Assembly (NCBI GenBank): GCA_037013495.1
Contig: CM072810.1
Location: forward strand, 77,670,449 to 77,734,448
Length of the DNA: 64,000 bases
From: Hippophae tibetana
Lineage: Eukaryota > Streptophyta > Magnoliopsida > Rosales > Elaeagnaceae
Direction: 5' to 3'
This document shows, piece after piece, positions 25,337 through 39,814 of this stretch. The stretch's first letter is position 1. Each line of letters begins with the position of its first letter. The translations under genes were made by a program, and so were the position numbers. Below the pieces are notes generated by a model. It made no database searches. It was not told the origin of the DNA and saw only the letters and a list, made by a program, of their open reading frames with translations.

Positions 25337-28300
25337 AAAATGTTTAAACCATATTTAAGTCACGTAAACGATGGAATTTGAGTAGACAAATGAGTTTTCA
25401 AAGCAAGGAAAATTAATATTGTGTGAATCTATACGATCTTCAATTTGATATATTATAATAACCGTTTCAATACACGAGTACAAGATTATCGTAATGAATA
25501 CTGGCTACACATATTTATTAATTTTTTTGTTGTCTTTGAAAATGTGAATAGTATCCATTTTATTTTTCTTTCTCTTATATTTTATAAAGAATATAGATTG
25601 AATGAAAACAATAATAAATGACCCTGGATTGGCACCAATATCTTCATTACAGCTCTTTTGAATAAAATCCAAAGTATGTAAAACAGAAATGGTGTGACAA
25701 ACTCATTAAAACCTTGCTAATTGATGTAAATGATGCCATTTGTGTTCAAAAATGAGGTTCCAAATCAAGGAATATTAATATTGTTTTAGTCTATACAATC
25801 TGTGATTTGATATATTGTAATTCTTCTGTCGATGACAGAGTAAACAATTATCGTAGTTAATAGTTGGAACTCATATTTATAAAATGTTTTGTTGTTTTTG
25901 AAAATGTTAGCAATATTCCCTTCTTTTTCTCTCCTCTTATATTTTTTAAAGAATAGAGATTGTTGAATAAATTAATAAATAACCCTTAGTGGGAACCAAT
26001 TTTTACTTTATAGCTGTTTTGAATAAAACCGAAAGGAATTAAAACGGAAATGTTGCAACAAAAGGTTTAAACCCTATTTAAGTTACGTAAACGAGGGAAT
26101 TTGTGTACAAAATTGAGTTTCCAAAGCAAGGAAAATTAATATTGTGTGAATCTATACGATCTTCAATTTGATATATTATAATAGCCGTTTCAATAAACGA
26201 GTACAAGATTATCGTAGTGAATACTTGCGACACATATTTATTAATTTTTTTGTTGTCTTTGAAAATGTGAATAGTATCCATTTTATTTTTCTTTCTCTTA
26301 TATTTTATAAAGAATATAGATTGAATGAAAACAATAATAAATGACCCTGGATTGGCACCAATATCTTCACTACAGCTCTTTTGAATAAAATCCAAAGTAA
26401 GTAAAACCGAAATGGTGTGACAAAAATATTCAATCCTTGCTAATTGATGTAAATGATGCCATTTGTGTTCAAAAATGAGGTTCCAAATCAAGGAATATTA
26501 ATATTGTTTTAGTCTATACAATCTGTGATTTGATATATTGTAATTCTTCTGTCGATGACAGAGTAAACAATTATCGTAGTTAATAGTTGGAACTCATATT
26601 TATAAAATGTTTTGTTGTTTTTGAAAATGTTAGCAATATTCCCTTCTTTTTCTCTCCTCTTATATTTTTTAAAGAATAGAGATTGTTGAATAAATTAATA
26701 AATAACCCTTAGTGGGAACCAATTTTTACTTTATAGCTGTTTTGAATAAAACCGAAAGGAATTAAAACGGAAATGTTGCAACAAAAGGTTTAAACCCTAT
26801 TTAAGTTACGTAAACGAGGGAATTTGTGTACAAAATTGAGTTTCCAAAGCAAGGAAAATTAATATTGTGTGAATCTATACGATCTTCAATTTGATATATT
26901 ATAATAGCCGTTTCAATAAACGAGTACAAGATTATCGTAGTGAATACTTGCGACACATATTTATTAATTTTTTTGTTGTCTTTGAAAATGTGAATAGTAT
27001 CCATTTTATTTTTCTTTCTCTTATATTTTATAAAGAATATAGATTGAATGAAAACAATAATAAATGACCCTGGATTGGCACCAATATCTTCACTACAGCT
27101 CTTTTGAATAAAATCCAAAGTAAGTAAAACCGAAATGGTGTGACAAAAATATTCAATCCTTGCTAAGTGATGTAAATGATGCCATTTGTTTTCAAAAATG
27201 AGGTTCCAAATCAAGGAATATTAATATTGTGTTAGTCTATACAATCTCTGATTTCATATATTGTTATTCTTTTGACGATAACTGAGTAAACAATTATCTT
27301 AGTTAATAGTTGGAACTCATATTTATCCAATGTTTTGTTGTTTTTAGAAATGTGAGCAATATTCCCTTCTTTTTCTCTTCTCTTATAATTTTTTAAAGAA
27401 TAGAGATTCATTGAATAAATTAATAAATAACCCTTGGTCGGAACCAATTTCTTCTTTATAGCTCTTTTGAATAAAACCGAAAGGAAGTCAAATGGAAATG
27501 TTGCAACAAAACGTTTAAACCCTATTTAAGTGACGTAAACGATGGAATTTGTGTACAAAAATGAGTTTCCAAAGCAAGGAAAATTAATATGGTGTAAATC
27601 TATACGATCTTCAATTTGATATATTATAATAGTCGTTTCAATACACGAGTACAAGATTATCGTAGTGAATACTTGCGACACATATTTATTAATTTTTTTA
27701 TTGTTTTTGAAAATGTGAATAGTATCCATTTTATGTTTCTTTCTCTTATATTTTTTAAAGAATATAGATTGAATGAAAACAATAATAAATACCAATTGGT
27801 GGGCACCAATATCTTCATTACAGCTCTTTTGAATAAAATCGAAGGTAAGTAAAACGGAAATGGTGTGACAAAAACATTAAAACCTTGGTAAGTGATGAAA
27901 ATGATGCCATTTGTGTTCAAAAATGAGGTTCCAAATCAAGGAATATTAATATTGTGTTAGTCTATACAATATGTGATTTGATATATTGTAATTCTTGTGT
28001 CTATAACCGAGTAAAGAATTATCGTAGTTAATAGTTGGAACTTATATTTATCAAATTTTTTGTTGTTTTTGAAAATTTGAGCAGTAGTCCCTTCTTTTTC
28101 TCTTCTCTTATATTTTTCAAAGAATAGAGATTGATTGAATAAATTAATGAATAGCCCTTGGACAGAACCATTTTCTACTTTATAGCTCTTTTGAATAAAA
28201 CCGAAAGGAAGTAAAATGGAAATGTTGCAACAAAATGTTTAAACCATATTTAAGTCACGTAAACGATGGAATTTGAGTAGACAAATGAGTTTTCAAAGCA

Positions 28301-29679
28301 AGGAAAATTAATATTGTGTGAATCTATACGATCTTCAATTTGATATATTATAATAACCGTTTCAATACACGAGTACAAGATTATCGTAATGAATACTGGC
28401 TACACATATTTATTAATTTTTTTGTTGTCTTTGAAAATGTGAATAGTATCCATTTTATTTTTCTTTCTCTTATATTTTATAAAGAATATAGATTGAATGA
28501 AAACAATAATAAATGACCCTGGATTGGCACCAATATCTTCATTACAGCTCTTTTGAATAAAATCCCAAGTATGTAAAACGGAAATGGTGTGACAAACTCA
28601 TTAAAACCTTGCTAATTGATGTAAATGATGCCATTTGTGTTCAAAAATGAGGTTCCAAATCAAGGAATATTAATATTGTTTTAGTCTATACAATCTGTGA
28701 TTTGATATATTGTAATTCTTCTGTCGATGACAGAGTAAACAATTATCGTAGTTAATAGTTGGAACTCATATTTATAAAATGTTTTGTTGTTTTTGAAAAT
28801 GTTAGCAATATTCCCTTCTTTTTCTCTCCTCTTATATTTTTTAAAGAATAGAGATTGTTGAATAAATTAATAAATAACCCTTAGTGGGAACCAATTTTTA
28901 CTTTACAGCTGTTTTGAATAAAACCGAAAGGAATTAAAACGGAAATGTTGCAACAAAAGGTTTAAACCCTATTTAAGTTACGTAAACGAGGGAATTTGTG
29001 TACAAAATTGAGTTTCCAAAGCAAGGAAAATTAATATTGTGTGAATCTATACGATCTTCAATTTGATATATTATAATAGCCGTTTCAATACACGAGTACA
29101 AGATTATCGTAGTGAATACTTGCGACACATATTTATTAATTTTTTTGTTGTCTTTGAAAATGTGAATAGTATCCATTTTATTTTTCTTTCTCTTATATTT
29201 TATAAAGAATATAGATTGAATGAAAACAATAATAAATGACCCTGGATTGGCACCAATATCTTCACTACAGCTCTTTTGAATAAAATCCAAAGTAAGTAAA
29301 ACCGAAATGGTGTGACAAAAATATTCAAACCTTGCTAAGTGATGTAAATGATGCCATTTGTTTTCAAAAATGAGGTTCCAAATCAAGGAATATTAATATT
29401 GTGTTAGTCTATACAATCTCTGATTTCATATATTGTTATTCTTTTGACGATAACTGAGTAAACAATTATCTTAGTTAATAGTTGGAACTCATATTTATCC
29501 AATGTTTTGTTGTTTTTAGAAATGTGAGCAATATTCCCTTCTTTTTCTCTTCTCTTATATTTTTTTAAAGAATAGAGATTCATTGAATAAATTAATAAAT
29601 AACCCTTGGTCGGAACCAATTTCTTCTTTATAGCTCTTTTGAATAAAACCGAAAGGAAGTCAAATGGAAATGTTGCAAC
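25337..29679 (+). repeat. Duplicated block with a unit gained or lost
   Basis: Units at 25337 and 28232 share the unusual A start aaaatgtttaaacc, gagtagacaaatgag and gaatactggctac. They are preceded by B copies that both carry ggacagaaccattttctac. The 26060 and 26783 units are near-identical twins (accctatttaagttacg, acgaggg), while the second block has a single such unit at 28955. The 26783 and 28955 units share the B variant gatttcatatattg with ttttgacgataac. The pattern is one block duplication followed by a one-unit gain in the left copy, or a loss in the right copy. Confidence 0.82.
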
Positions 29680-30403
29680 AAAACGTTTAAACCCTATTTA
29701 AGTGACGTAAACGATGGAATTTGAGTACAAAAATGAGTTTCCAAAGCAAGGAAAATTAATATTGTGTGAATCTATACGATCTTCAATTTGTTATATTATA
29801 ATAGTCATTTCAATACACAAGTACAAGATTATCGTAGTGAATACTTGCGACACATATTTATTAATTTTTTTGTTGTCTTTGAAAATGGTAATTGTATCCA
29901 TTTTATTTTTCTTTCTCTTATATTTTTTAAAGAATATAGATTGAATGCAAACAATAATAAATAACCCTGGGTTGGCACCAATATCTTCATTACAGCTCTT
30001 TTGAATAAAATCCAAAGTATGTAAAACAGAAATGGTGTGACAAACTCATTAAAACCTAGCTAAGTGATGTAAATGCTGCCATTTGTGTTCAAAAATGAGG
30101 TTCCAAATCAAGGAATATTAATATTGTGTTAGTCTATACAATCTGTGATTTGATATATTGTAATTCTTCTGTCGATAACTGAGTAAACAATTATCGTAGT
30201 TAATAGTTGGAACTCAAATTTATCCAATGTTTTGTTGTTTTTGGAAATGTGAGCAATATTCCCTTCTTTTTCTCTTCTCTTATATTTTTTAAAGAATAGA
30301 GATTGATTGAATATATTAATGAATAACCCTTGGTCGGAACCAATTTCTTCTTTATAGCTCTTTTGAATAAAACCGAAAGGAAGTAAAACGGAAATGTTGC
30401 AAC

Positions 30404-33400
30404 AAAAGGTTTAAACCCTATTTATGTGACGTAAACGATGGAATTTGTGTAAAAAAATGAGTTTCCAAAGCAAGGAAAATTAATATAGTGTGAACCTATA
30501 CGATTTTCAATTTGATATATTATAATAGCCGTTTCAATACACGAGTACAAGATTATCGTAGTGAATACTTGCGACACATATTTATTAATTTTTTTGTTGT
30601 CTTTGAAAATGTGAATTGTATCCATTTTATTTTTCTTTCTCTTATATTTTTTAAAGAATATAAATTGAATGAAAAAAATAATAAATGACCCTGGATTGGC
30701 ACCAATATCTTTATTACATCTCTTTTGAATAAAATCCAAAGTATGTGAAAAGGAAATGGTGTGACAAACTCATTAAAACCTTGCTAAGTGATGTAAATGA
30801 TGCCATTTGTGTTCAAAAATGAGGTTCGAAATCAAGGAATATTAATATTGTTTTAGTCTATACAATCTGTGATTTGATATATTGTAATTCTTCTGTCGAT
30901 GACAGAGTAAACAATTATCGTAGTTAATAGTTGGAACACATATTTATAAAATGTTTTGTTGTTTTTGAAAATGTTAGCAATATTCCCTTCTCTTTCTCTT
31001 CTCTTATATTTTTTTAAAGAATAGAGATTGATTGAATATATTAATGAATAACCCTTGGTCGGAACCAATTTCTTCTTTATAGCTCTTTTGAATAAAACTG
31101 AAAGGAAGTCAAATGGAAATGTTGCAACAAAACGTTTAAACCCTATTTAAGTGACGTAAACGATTGAATTTGTGTAAAAAAATGAGTTTCCAAAGCAAGG
31201 AAAATTAATATTGTGTGAATCTATACGATCTTCAATTTTATATATTATAATAACCGTTTCAATACATGAGTACAAGATTATCGTACTGAATACTTGCGAC
31301 ACATATTTATTAATTTTTTTGTTGTCTTTGAAAATGTGAATAGTATCCATTTTATTTTTCTTTCTCTTATATTTTTTAAAGAATATAGATGGAATGAAAA
31401 CAATAATAAATGACCCTAGATTGGCACCAATATCTTCATTACAGCTCTTTGGAATAAAATCCAAAGTATGTAAAACGGAAATGGTTTGACAAACTCATTA
31501 ATACCTTGCTAAGTGATGTAAATGATGCCATTTGTGTTCAAAAATGAGGTTCCAAATCAAGGAATATTAATATTGTGTTAGCCTATACAATCTGTGATTT
31601 GATATATTGTAATTCTTCTGTCGATAACTGAGTAAACAATTATCGTAGTTAATAGTTGGAACTCATATTTATCCAATGTTTTGTTGTTTTTAGAAATGTG
31701 AGCAATATTCGCTTCTTTTTCTCTTCTCTTATATTTTTTAAAGAATAGAGATTGATTGAATAAATTAATAAATAACCCTTGGTCGGAACCAATTTCTTCT
31801 TTATAGCTCTTTTGAATAAAACCGAAAGGAAGTCAAATGGAAATGTTGCAACAAAACGTTTAAACCCTAATTAAGTGACGTAAACGATGGAATTTGAGTA
31901 CAAAAATGAGTTTCCAAAGCAAGGAAAATTAATATTGTGTGAATCTATACGATCTTCAATTTGTTATATTATAATAGCCGTTTCAATACACGAGTACAAG
32001 ATTATCGTAGTGAATACTTGCGACACATATTTATTAATTTTTTTGTTGTCTTTGAAAATGTGAATTGTATCCATTTTATTTTTCTTTCTCTTATATTTTT
32101 TAAAGAATATAAATTGAATGAAAACAATAATAAATGACCCTGGATTGGCACCAATATCTTCATTACATCTCTTTTGAATAAAATCCAAAGTATGTGAAAC
32201 GGAAATGGTGTGACAAACTCATTAAAACCTTGCTAAGTGATGTAAATGATGCCATTTGTGTTCAAAAATGAGGTTCGAAATCAAGGAATATTAATATTGT
32301 TTTAGTCTATACAATCTGTGATTTGATATATTGTAATTCTTCTGTCGATGACAGAGTAAACAATTATCGTAGTTAATAGTTGGAACACATATTTATAAAA
32401 TGTTTTGTTGTTTTTGAAAATGTTAGCAATATTCCCTTCTCTTTCTCTTCTCTTATATTTTTTAAAGAATAGAGATTGATTGAATATATTAATGAATAAC
32501 CCTTGGTCGGAACCAATTTCTTCTTTATAGCTCTTTTGAATAAAACCGAAAGGAAGTAAAACGGAAATGTTGCAACAAAAGGTTTAAACCCTATTTATGT
32601 GACGTAAACGATGGAATTTGTGTAAAAAAATGAGTTTCCAAAGCAAGGAAAATTAATATTGTGTGAATCTATACGATCTTCAATTTTATATATTATAATA
32701 ACCGTTTCAATACATGAGTACAAGATTATCGTACTGAATACTTGCGACACATATTTATTAATTTTTTTGTTGTCTTTGAAAATGTGAACAGTATCCATTT
32801 TATTTTTCTTTCTCTTATATTTTTTAAAGAATATAGATGGAATGAAAACAATAATAAATGACCCTAGATTGGCACCAATATCTTCATTACAGCTCTTTTG
32901 AATAAAATCCAAAGTATGTAAAACGGAAATGGTTTGACAAACTCATTAATACCTTGCTAAGCGATGTAAATGATGCCATTTGTGTTCAAAAATGAGGTTC
33001 CAAATCAAGGAATATTAATATTGTGTTAGCCTATACAATCTGTGATTTGTTATATTTTAATTCTTCTGTCGATAACTGAGTAAACAATTATCGTAGTTAA
33101 TAGTTGGAACTCATATTTATCCAATGTTTTGTTGTTTTTAGAAATGTGAGCAATATTCGCTTCTTTTTCTCTTCTCTTATATTTTTTAAAGAATAGAGAT
33201 TGATTGAATAAATTAATAAATAACCCTTGGTCGGAACCAATTTCTTCTTTATAGCTCTTTTGAATAAAACCGAAAGGAAGTCAAATGGAAATGTTGCAAC
33301 AAAACGTTTAAACCCTATTTAAGTGACGTAAACGATGGAATTTGAGTACAAAAATGAGTTTCCAAAGCAAGGAAAATTAATATTGTGTGAATCTATACGA

Positions 33401-34748
33401 TCTTCAATTTGTTATATTATAATAGCCGTTTCAATACACGAGTACAAGATTATCGTAGTGAATACTTGCGACACATATTTATTAATTTTTTTGTTGTCTT
33501 TGAAAATGTGAATTGTATCCATTTTATTTTTCTTTCTCTTATATTTTTTAAAGAATATAAATTGAATGAAAACAATAATAAATGACCCTGGATTGGCACC
33601 AATATCTTCATTACATCTCTTTTGAATAAAATCCAAAGTATGTGAAACGGAAATGGTGTGACAAACTCATTAAAACCTTCCTAAGTGATGTAAATGATGC
33701 CATTTGTGTTCAAAAATGAGGTTCGAAATCAAGGAATATTAATATTGTTTTAGTCTATACAATCTGTGATTTGATATATTGTAATTCTTCTGTCGATGAC
33801 AGAGTAAACAATTATCGTAGTTAATAGTTGGAACACATATTTATAAAATGTTTTGTTGTTTTTGAAAATGTTAGCAATATTCCCTTCTCTTTCTCTTCTC
33901 TTATATTTTTTAAAGAATAGAGATTGATTGAATATATTAATGAATAACCCTTGGTCGGAACCAATTTCTTCTTTATAGCTCTTTTGAATAAAACTGAAAG
34001 GAAGTCAAATGGAAATGTTGCAACAAAACGTTTAAACCCTATTTAAGTGACGTAAACGATGGAATTTGTGTAAAAAAATGAGTTTCCAAAGCAAGGAAAA
34101 TTAATATTGTGTGAATCTATACGATCTTCAATTTTATATATTATAATAACCGTTTCAATACATGAGTACAAGATTATCGTACTGAATACTTGCGACACAT
34201 ATTTATTAATTTTTTTGTTGTCTTTGAAAATGTGAATAGTATCCATTTTATTTTTCTTTCTCTTATATTTTTTAAAGAATATAGATGGAATGAAAACAAT
34301 AATAAATGACCCTAGATTGGCACCAATATCTTCATTACAGGTCTTTTGAATAAAATCCAAAGTATGTAAAACGGAAATGGTTTGACAAACTCATTAATAC
34401 CTTGCTAAGTGATGTAAATGATGCCATTTGTGTTCAAAAATGAGGTTCCGAATCAAGGAATATTAATATTGTGTTAGCCTATACAATCGGTGATTTGATA
34501 TATTGTAATTCTTCTGTCGATAACTGAGTAAACAATTATCGTAGTTAATAGTTGGAACTCATATTTATCCAATGTTTTGTTGTTTTTAGAAATGTGAGCA
34601 ATATTCCCTTCTTTTTCTCTTCTCTTATATTTTTTAAAGAATAGAGATTGATTGAATAAATTAATAAATAACCCTTGGTCGGAACCAATTTCTTCTTTAT
34701 AGCTCTTTTGAATAAAACCGAAAGGAAGTCAAATGGAAATGTTGCAAC
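30404..34748 (+). repeat. Two-dimer higher-order repeat, 1448-bp period, three copies
   Basis: Units alternate between two types. Type one (31129, 32577, 34025) has tgtaaaaaaatgag, a catgagtacaag A, an A tail gaccctagattggc, and a B with ggtttgacaaactc and ttagcctatac. Type two (31853, 33301, and in part 30404 and 34749) has tttgagtacaaaaatg, ttgttatattataatag, and a B with aggttcgaaatcaagg, tcgatgacagag and gttttagtctatac. Same-type copies are far more alike than neighbours, which is the defining mark of higher-order repeat structure. The period is four monomers. Confidence 0.9.
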
Positions 34749-37700
34749 AAAACGTTTAAACCCTATTTAGGTGACGTAAACGATGGAATTTGAGTACAAA
34801 AATGAGTTTCCAAAGCAAGGAAAATTAATATTGTGTGAATCTATACGATCTTCAATTTGTTATATTATAATAGCCGTTTCAATACACGAGTACAAGATTA
34901 TCGTAGTGAATACTTGCGACACATATTTATTAAATTTTTTGTTGTCTTTGAAAATGGTAATTGTATCCATTTTATTTTTCTTTCTCTTATATTTTTTAAA
35001 GAATATAGATTGAATGCAAACAATAATAAATAACCCTGGGTTGGCACCAATATCTTCATTACAGCTCTTTTGAATAAAATCCAAAGTATGTAAAACGGAA
35101 ATGGTGTGACAAACTCATTAAAACCTAGCTAAGTGATGTAAATGCTGCCATTTGTGTTCAAAAATGAGGTTCCAAATCAAGGAATATTAATATTGTGTTA
35201 GTCTATACAATCTGTGATTTGATATATTGTAATTCTTCTGTCGATAACTGAGTAAACAATTATCGTAGTTAATAGTTGGAACTCATATTTATCCAATGTT
35301 TTGTTGTTTTTGAAAAGGTGAGCAATATTCCCTTCTTTTTCTCTTCTCTTATATTTTTTAAAGAATAGAGATTGATTGAATATATTAATGAATAACCCTT
35401 GGTCGGAACCAATTTCTTCTTTATAGCTCTTTTGAATAAAACCGAAAGGAAGTCAAATGGAAATGTTGCAACAAAACGTTTAAACCCTATTTAAGTGACG
35501 TAAACGATGGAATTTGTGTACAAAAATGAGTTTCCAAAGCAAGGAAAATTAATATTTTTTTGAATCTATACCATCTTCAATTTGATTTATTATAATAGCC
35601 GTTTTAATACATGAGTAGAAGACTATCGTAGTGAATAGTTGCGACACATATTTATTAATGTTTTTGTTGTTTTTGAAACTGTGAATAGTATCCATTTTAT
35701 TTTTCTTTCTCTTATATGTTTTAAAGAATACAGATTGAATGAAAACAATAATAAATAACCCAGGGTGGGCACCAATATCTTCATTAGAGATCTTTTGAAT
35801 AAAATCCAAAGTATGTGAAACGGAAATGGTGTGACAAACTCATTAAAACCTTGCTAAGTGACGTAAATGAAGCCATTTGTGTTCAAATATGAGGTTCCAA
35901 ATCAAGGAATATTAATATTGTGTTAGTCTATACAATTTCTGATTTGAAATATTGGAATTCTAGTGTCGATAACCGAGTAAACATTAATCGTAGTTAATAG
36001 TTGGAAGTCATATTTATCAAATGTTTTGTTGTTTTTGAAAATGTGAGCAATATTCCCTTCTTTTTCTCTTCTCTTATATTTTTTAAAGAATACAGATTTA
36101 TTGAATAAATTAATTAATAACCCTTGGTCGGAACCAATTTCTTCTTTATAGCTCTTTTGAATAAAACCGAAAGGAAGTAAAACGGAAATGTTGCAACAAA
36201 ACGTTTAAACCATGTTTAAGTGACGTAACCGATGGAATTTGTGTACAAAAATGAGTTTCCAAAGCAAGGAAAATTAATATTGTGTGAATCTATACGATCT
36301 TCAATTTGATATAATATAATAGCTGTTTCAATACATGTGTAGAAGAGTATCGTACAGAATACTTGCGACACATATTTATTAAATTTTTTGTTGTCTTTGA
36401 AAATGTGAGTAGTTTCCATTTTATTTTTCTTTCTCTTATTTTTTTTAAAGAATATAGATTGAATGAAAACAATAATAAATAACCCTTGGTTGGCACCAAT
36501 ATCTTCATTCCAGCTCTTTTGAATAAAATCCAAATAAGTAAAACCGAAATGGTGTGACAAAAACATTAAAACCTTGCTAAGTGATGTAAATGATGCCATT
36601 TGTGTTCAAATATGAGGTTCCAAATCAAGGAATATTAATATTGTGTTAGCCTATACAATTTCTGATTTGAAATATTGGAATTCTAGTGTCGATAACCGAG
36701 TAAACAACAATCGTAGTTAATAGTTGGAAGTCATATTTATCAAATGTTTTGTTGTTTTTGAAAATGTGAGCAATATTCCCTTCTTTTTCTCTTCTCTTAT
36801 ATTTTTTAAAGAATACAGATTTATTGAATAAATTAATTAATAACCCTTGGTCGGAACCAATTTCTTCTTTATAGCTCTTTTGAATAAAACCGAAAAGAAG
36901 TAAAACGGAAATGTTGCAACAAAACGTTTAAACCATATTTATGTCACGTAAACGATGGAATTTGTGTACAAAAATGAGTTTCCAAAGTAAGCAAAATTAA
37001 TATTGTGTGAATCGATACGATTTTCAATTTGATATATTATAATAGCCATTTCAATACACGAGTACAAGATTATCGTAGTGAATACTTGCGACACATATTT
37101 ATTAATTTTTTTGTTGTCCTTGAAAATGTGAATAGTATCCATTTTATTTTTCTTTCTCTTATATTTTTTAAAGAATATAGATGGAATGAAAACAATAATA
37201 AATGACCTAGATTGGCACCAATATCTTCATTACAGCTCTTTTGAATAAAATCCAAAGTATGTAAAACGGAAATGGTTTGACAAACTCATTAATACCTTGC
37301 TAAGTGATGTAAATGATGCCATTTGTGTTCAAAAATGAGGTTCCGAATCAAGGAATATTAATATTGTGTTAGCCTATACAATCTGTGATTTGATATATTG
37401 TAATTCTTCTGTCGATAACTGAGTAAACAATTATCGTAGTTAATAGTTGGAACTCATATTTATCCAATGTTTTGTTGTTTTTAGAAATGTGAGCAATATT
37501 CCCTTCTTTTTCTCTTCTCTTATATTTTTTAAAGAATAGAGATTGATTGAATAAATTAATAAATAACCCTTGGTCGGAACCAATTTCTTCTTTATAGCTC
37601 TTTTGAATAAAACCGAAAGGAAGTCAAATGGAAATGTTGCAACAAAACGTTTAAACCCTATTTAGGTGACGTAAACGATGAAATTTGAGTACAAAAATGA

Positions 37701-38367
37701 GTTTCCAAAGCAAGGAAAATTAAAATTGTGTGAATCTATACGATCTTCAATTTGTTATATTATAATAGCCGTTTCAATACACGAGTACAAGATTATCGTG
37801 GTGAATACTTGCGACACATATTTATTAAATTTTTTGTTGTCTTTGAAAATGGTAATTGTATCCATTTTATTTTTCTTTCTCTTATATTTTTTAAAGAATA
37901 TAGATTGAATGCAAACAATAATAAATAACCCTGGGTTGGCACCAATATCTTCATTACAGCTCTTTTGAATAAAATCCAAAGTATGTAAAACGGAAATGGT
38001 GTGACAAACTCATTAAAACCTAGCTAAGTGATGTAAATGCTGCCATTTGTGTTCAAAAATGAGGTTCCAAATCAAGGAATATTAATATTGTGTTAGTCTA
38101 TACAATCAGTGATTTGATATATTGTAATTCTTCTGTCGATAACTGAGTAAACAATTATCGTAGTTAATAGTTGGAACTCATATTTATCCAATGTTTTGTT
38201 GCTTTTGGAAATGTGAGCAATATTCCCTTCTTTTTCTCTTCTCTTATATTTTTTAAAGAATAGAGATTGATTGAATATATTAATGAATAACCCTTGGTCG
38301 GAACCAATTTCTTCTTTATAGCTCTTTTGAATAAAACCGAAAGGAAGTCAAATGGAAATGTTGCAAC
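34025..38367 (+). repeat. Block pair offset 2895-3619 bp (units 48-50 and 52-54)
   Basis: Units at 34749 and 37644 share gtaattgtatcc, gaatgcaaacaat and the B variant acctagctaag with aaatgctgcc. The B of 34025 and the B of 36921 share ggtttgacaaactc and ttagcctatac. Units at 35473 and 38368 share tattttttttgaatc-type starts, a gtagaagactatcg stretch and acccagggtggg. The 36198 and 36921 units between them belong to the type that dominates 39.8-43.4 kb. Blocks have been copied into each other's neighbourhood. Confidence 0.8.
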
Positions 38368-39814
38368 AAAACGTTGAAACCCTATTTAAGTGACGTAAAC
38401 GATGGAATTTGTGTACAAAAATGAGTTTCCAAAGCAAGGAAAATTAATATTTTTTTGAATCTATACCATCTTCAATTTGATTTATTATAATAGCCGTTTT
38501 AATACATGAGTAGAAGACTATCGTAGTGAATAGTTGCGACACATATTTATTAATGTTTTTGTTGTTTTTGAAACTGTGAATAGTATCCATTTTATTTTTC
38601 TTTCTCTTATATGTTTTAAAGAATACAGATTGAATGAAAACAATAATAAATAACCCAGGGTGGGCACCAATATCTTCATTAGAGATCTTTTGAATAAAAT
38701 CTAAAGTTTATAAACACAAATGGTGTGACAAACACATTAAAACCTTGTTAAGTGATGTAAATGATGCCATTTGTGTTCAAAAATGAGGTTCCAAATCAAG
38801 GAATATTAATATTGTGTTAGTCTATAGAATCTGTGATTTGAAATATTGGAATTCTTCTGTCGATAACCGAGTAAACAATTATCGTAGTTAATAGTTGGAA
38901 GTCGTATTTATCAAATGTTTTGTTGTTTTTGAAAATGTGAGCAATATTCCCTTCTTTTTCTCTTCTCTTATATTTTTTAAAGAATAGAGATTGATTGAAT
39001 AAATTAATTAATAACCCTTGGTCGGAACCAATTTCTTCTTCATAGCTCTTTTGAATAAAACCGAAAGGAATAAAAGGAAAATGTTGCAACAAAACGTTTA
39101 AACCATATTTAAGTGACATAAACGATGGAATTTGTGTACAAAAATGAGTTTCCAAAGCAAGGAAAATTAATATTGTGTGAATATATACGATCTTAAATTT
39201 GATATAATATAATAGCCATTTCAATACAGGAGTAGAAGAGTATCGTAGTGAATACTTGCGACACATATTTATTAAATTTTTTGTTGTCTTTGAAAATGTG
39301 AATAGTTTCCATTTTATTTTTCTTTCTCTTATATTTTTTAAAGAATATAGATTGAATGAAAACAATAATAAATAACCCTTGGTTGGCACCAGTATCTTCA
39401 TTACAGCTCTTTTGAATAAAATCCAAAGTAAATAAAACCGAAATGGTGTGACAGAAACATTAAAACCTTGCTAAGTGATGTAAATGATGCCATTTGTTTT
39501 CAAAAATGAGGTTCCAAATCAGGGAATATTAATATTTTGTTAGTCTATACAATCTGTGATTTGATATATTGTAATTCTAGTGTCGATAACCGAGTAAACA
39601 ATAATCGTAGTTAATAGTTGGAAGTCATATTTATCAAATGTTTTGTTGTTTTTGAAAATGTGAGCAATATTCCCTTCTTTTTCTCTTCTCTTATATTTTT
39701 TAAAGAATACAGATTTATTGAATAAATTAATTAATAACCCTTGGTCGGAACCAATTTCTTCTTTATAGCTCTTTTGAATAAAACCGAAAGGAAGTAAAAC
39801 GGAAATGTTGCAAC

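Noticed and set aside
32272-32288. RNA polymerase III B-box in monomer B (ggttcgaaatc)
   Set aside because: It resembles the B-box in a few units but misses a key C, most B copies read ggttccaaatc instead, and no A-box at proper spacing or tRNA-like fold was seen.
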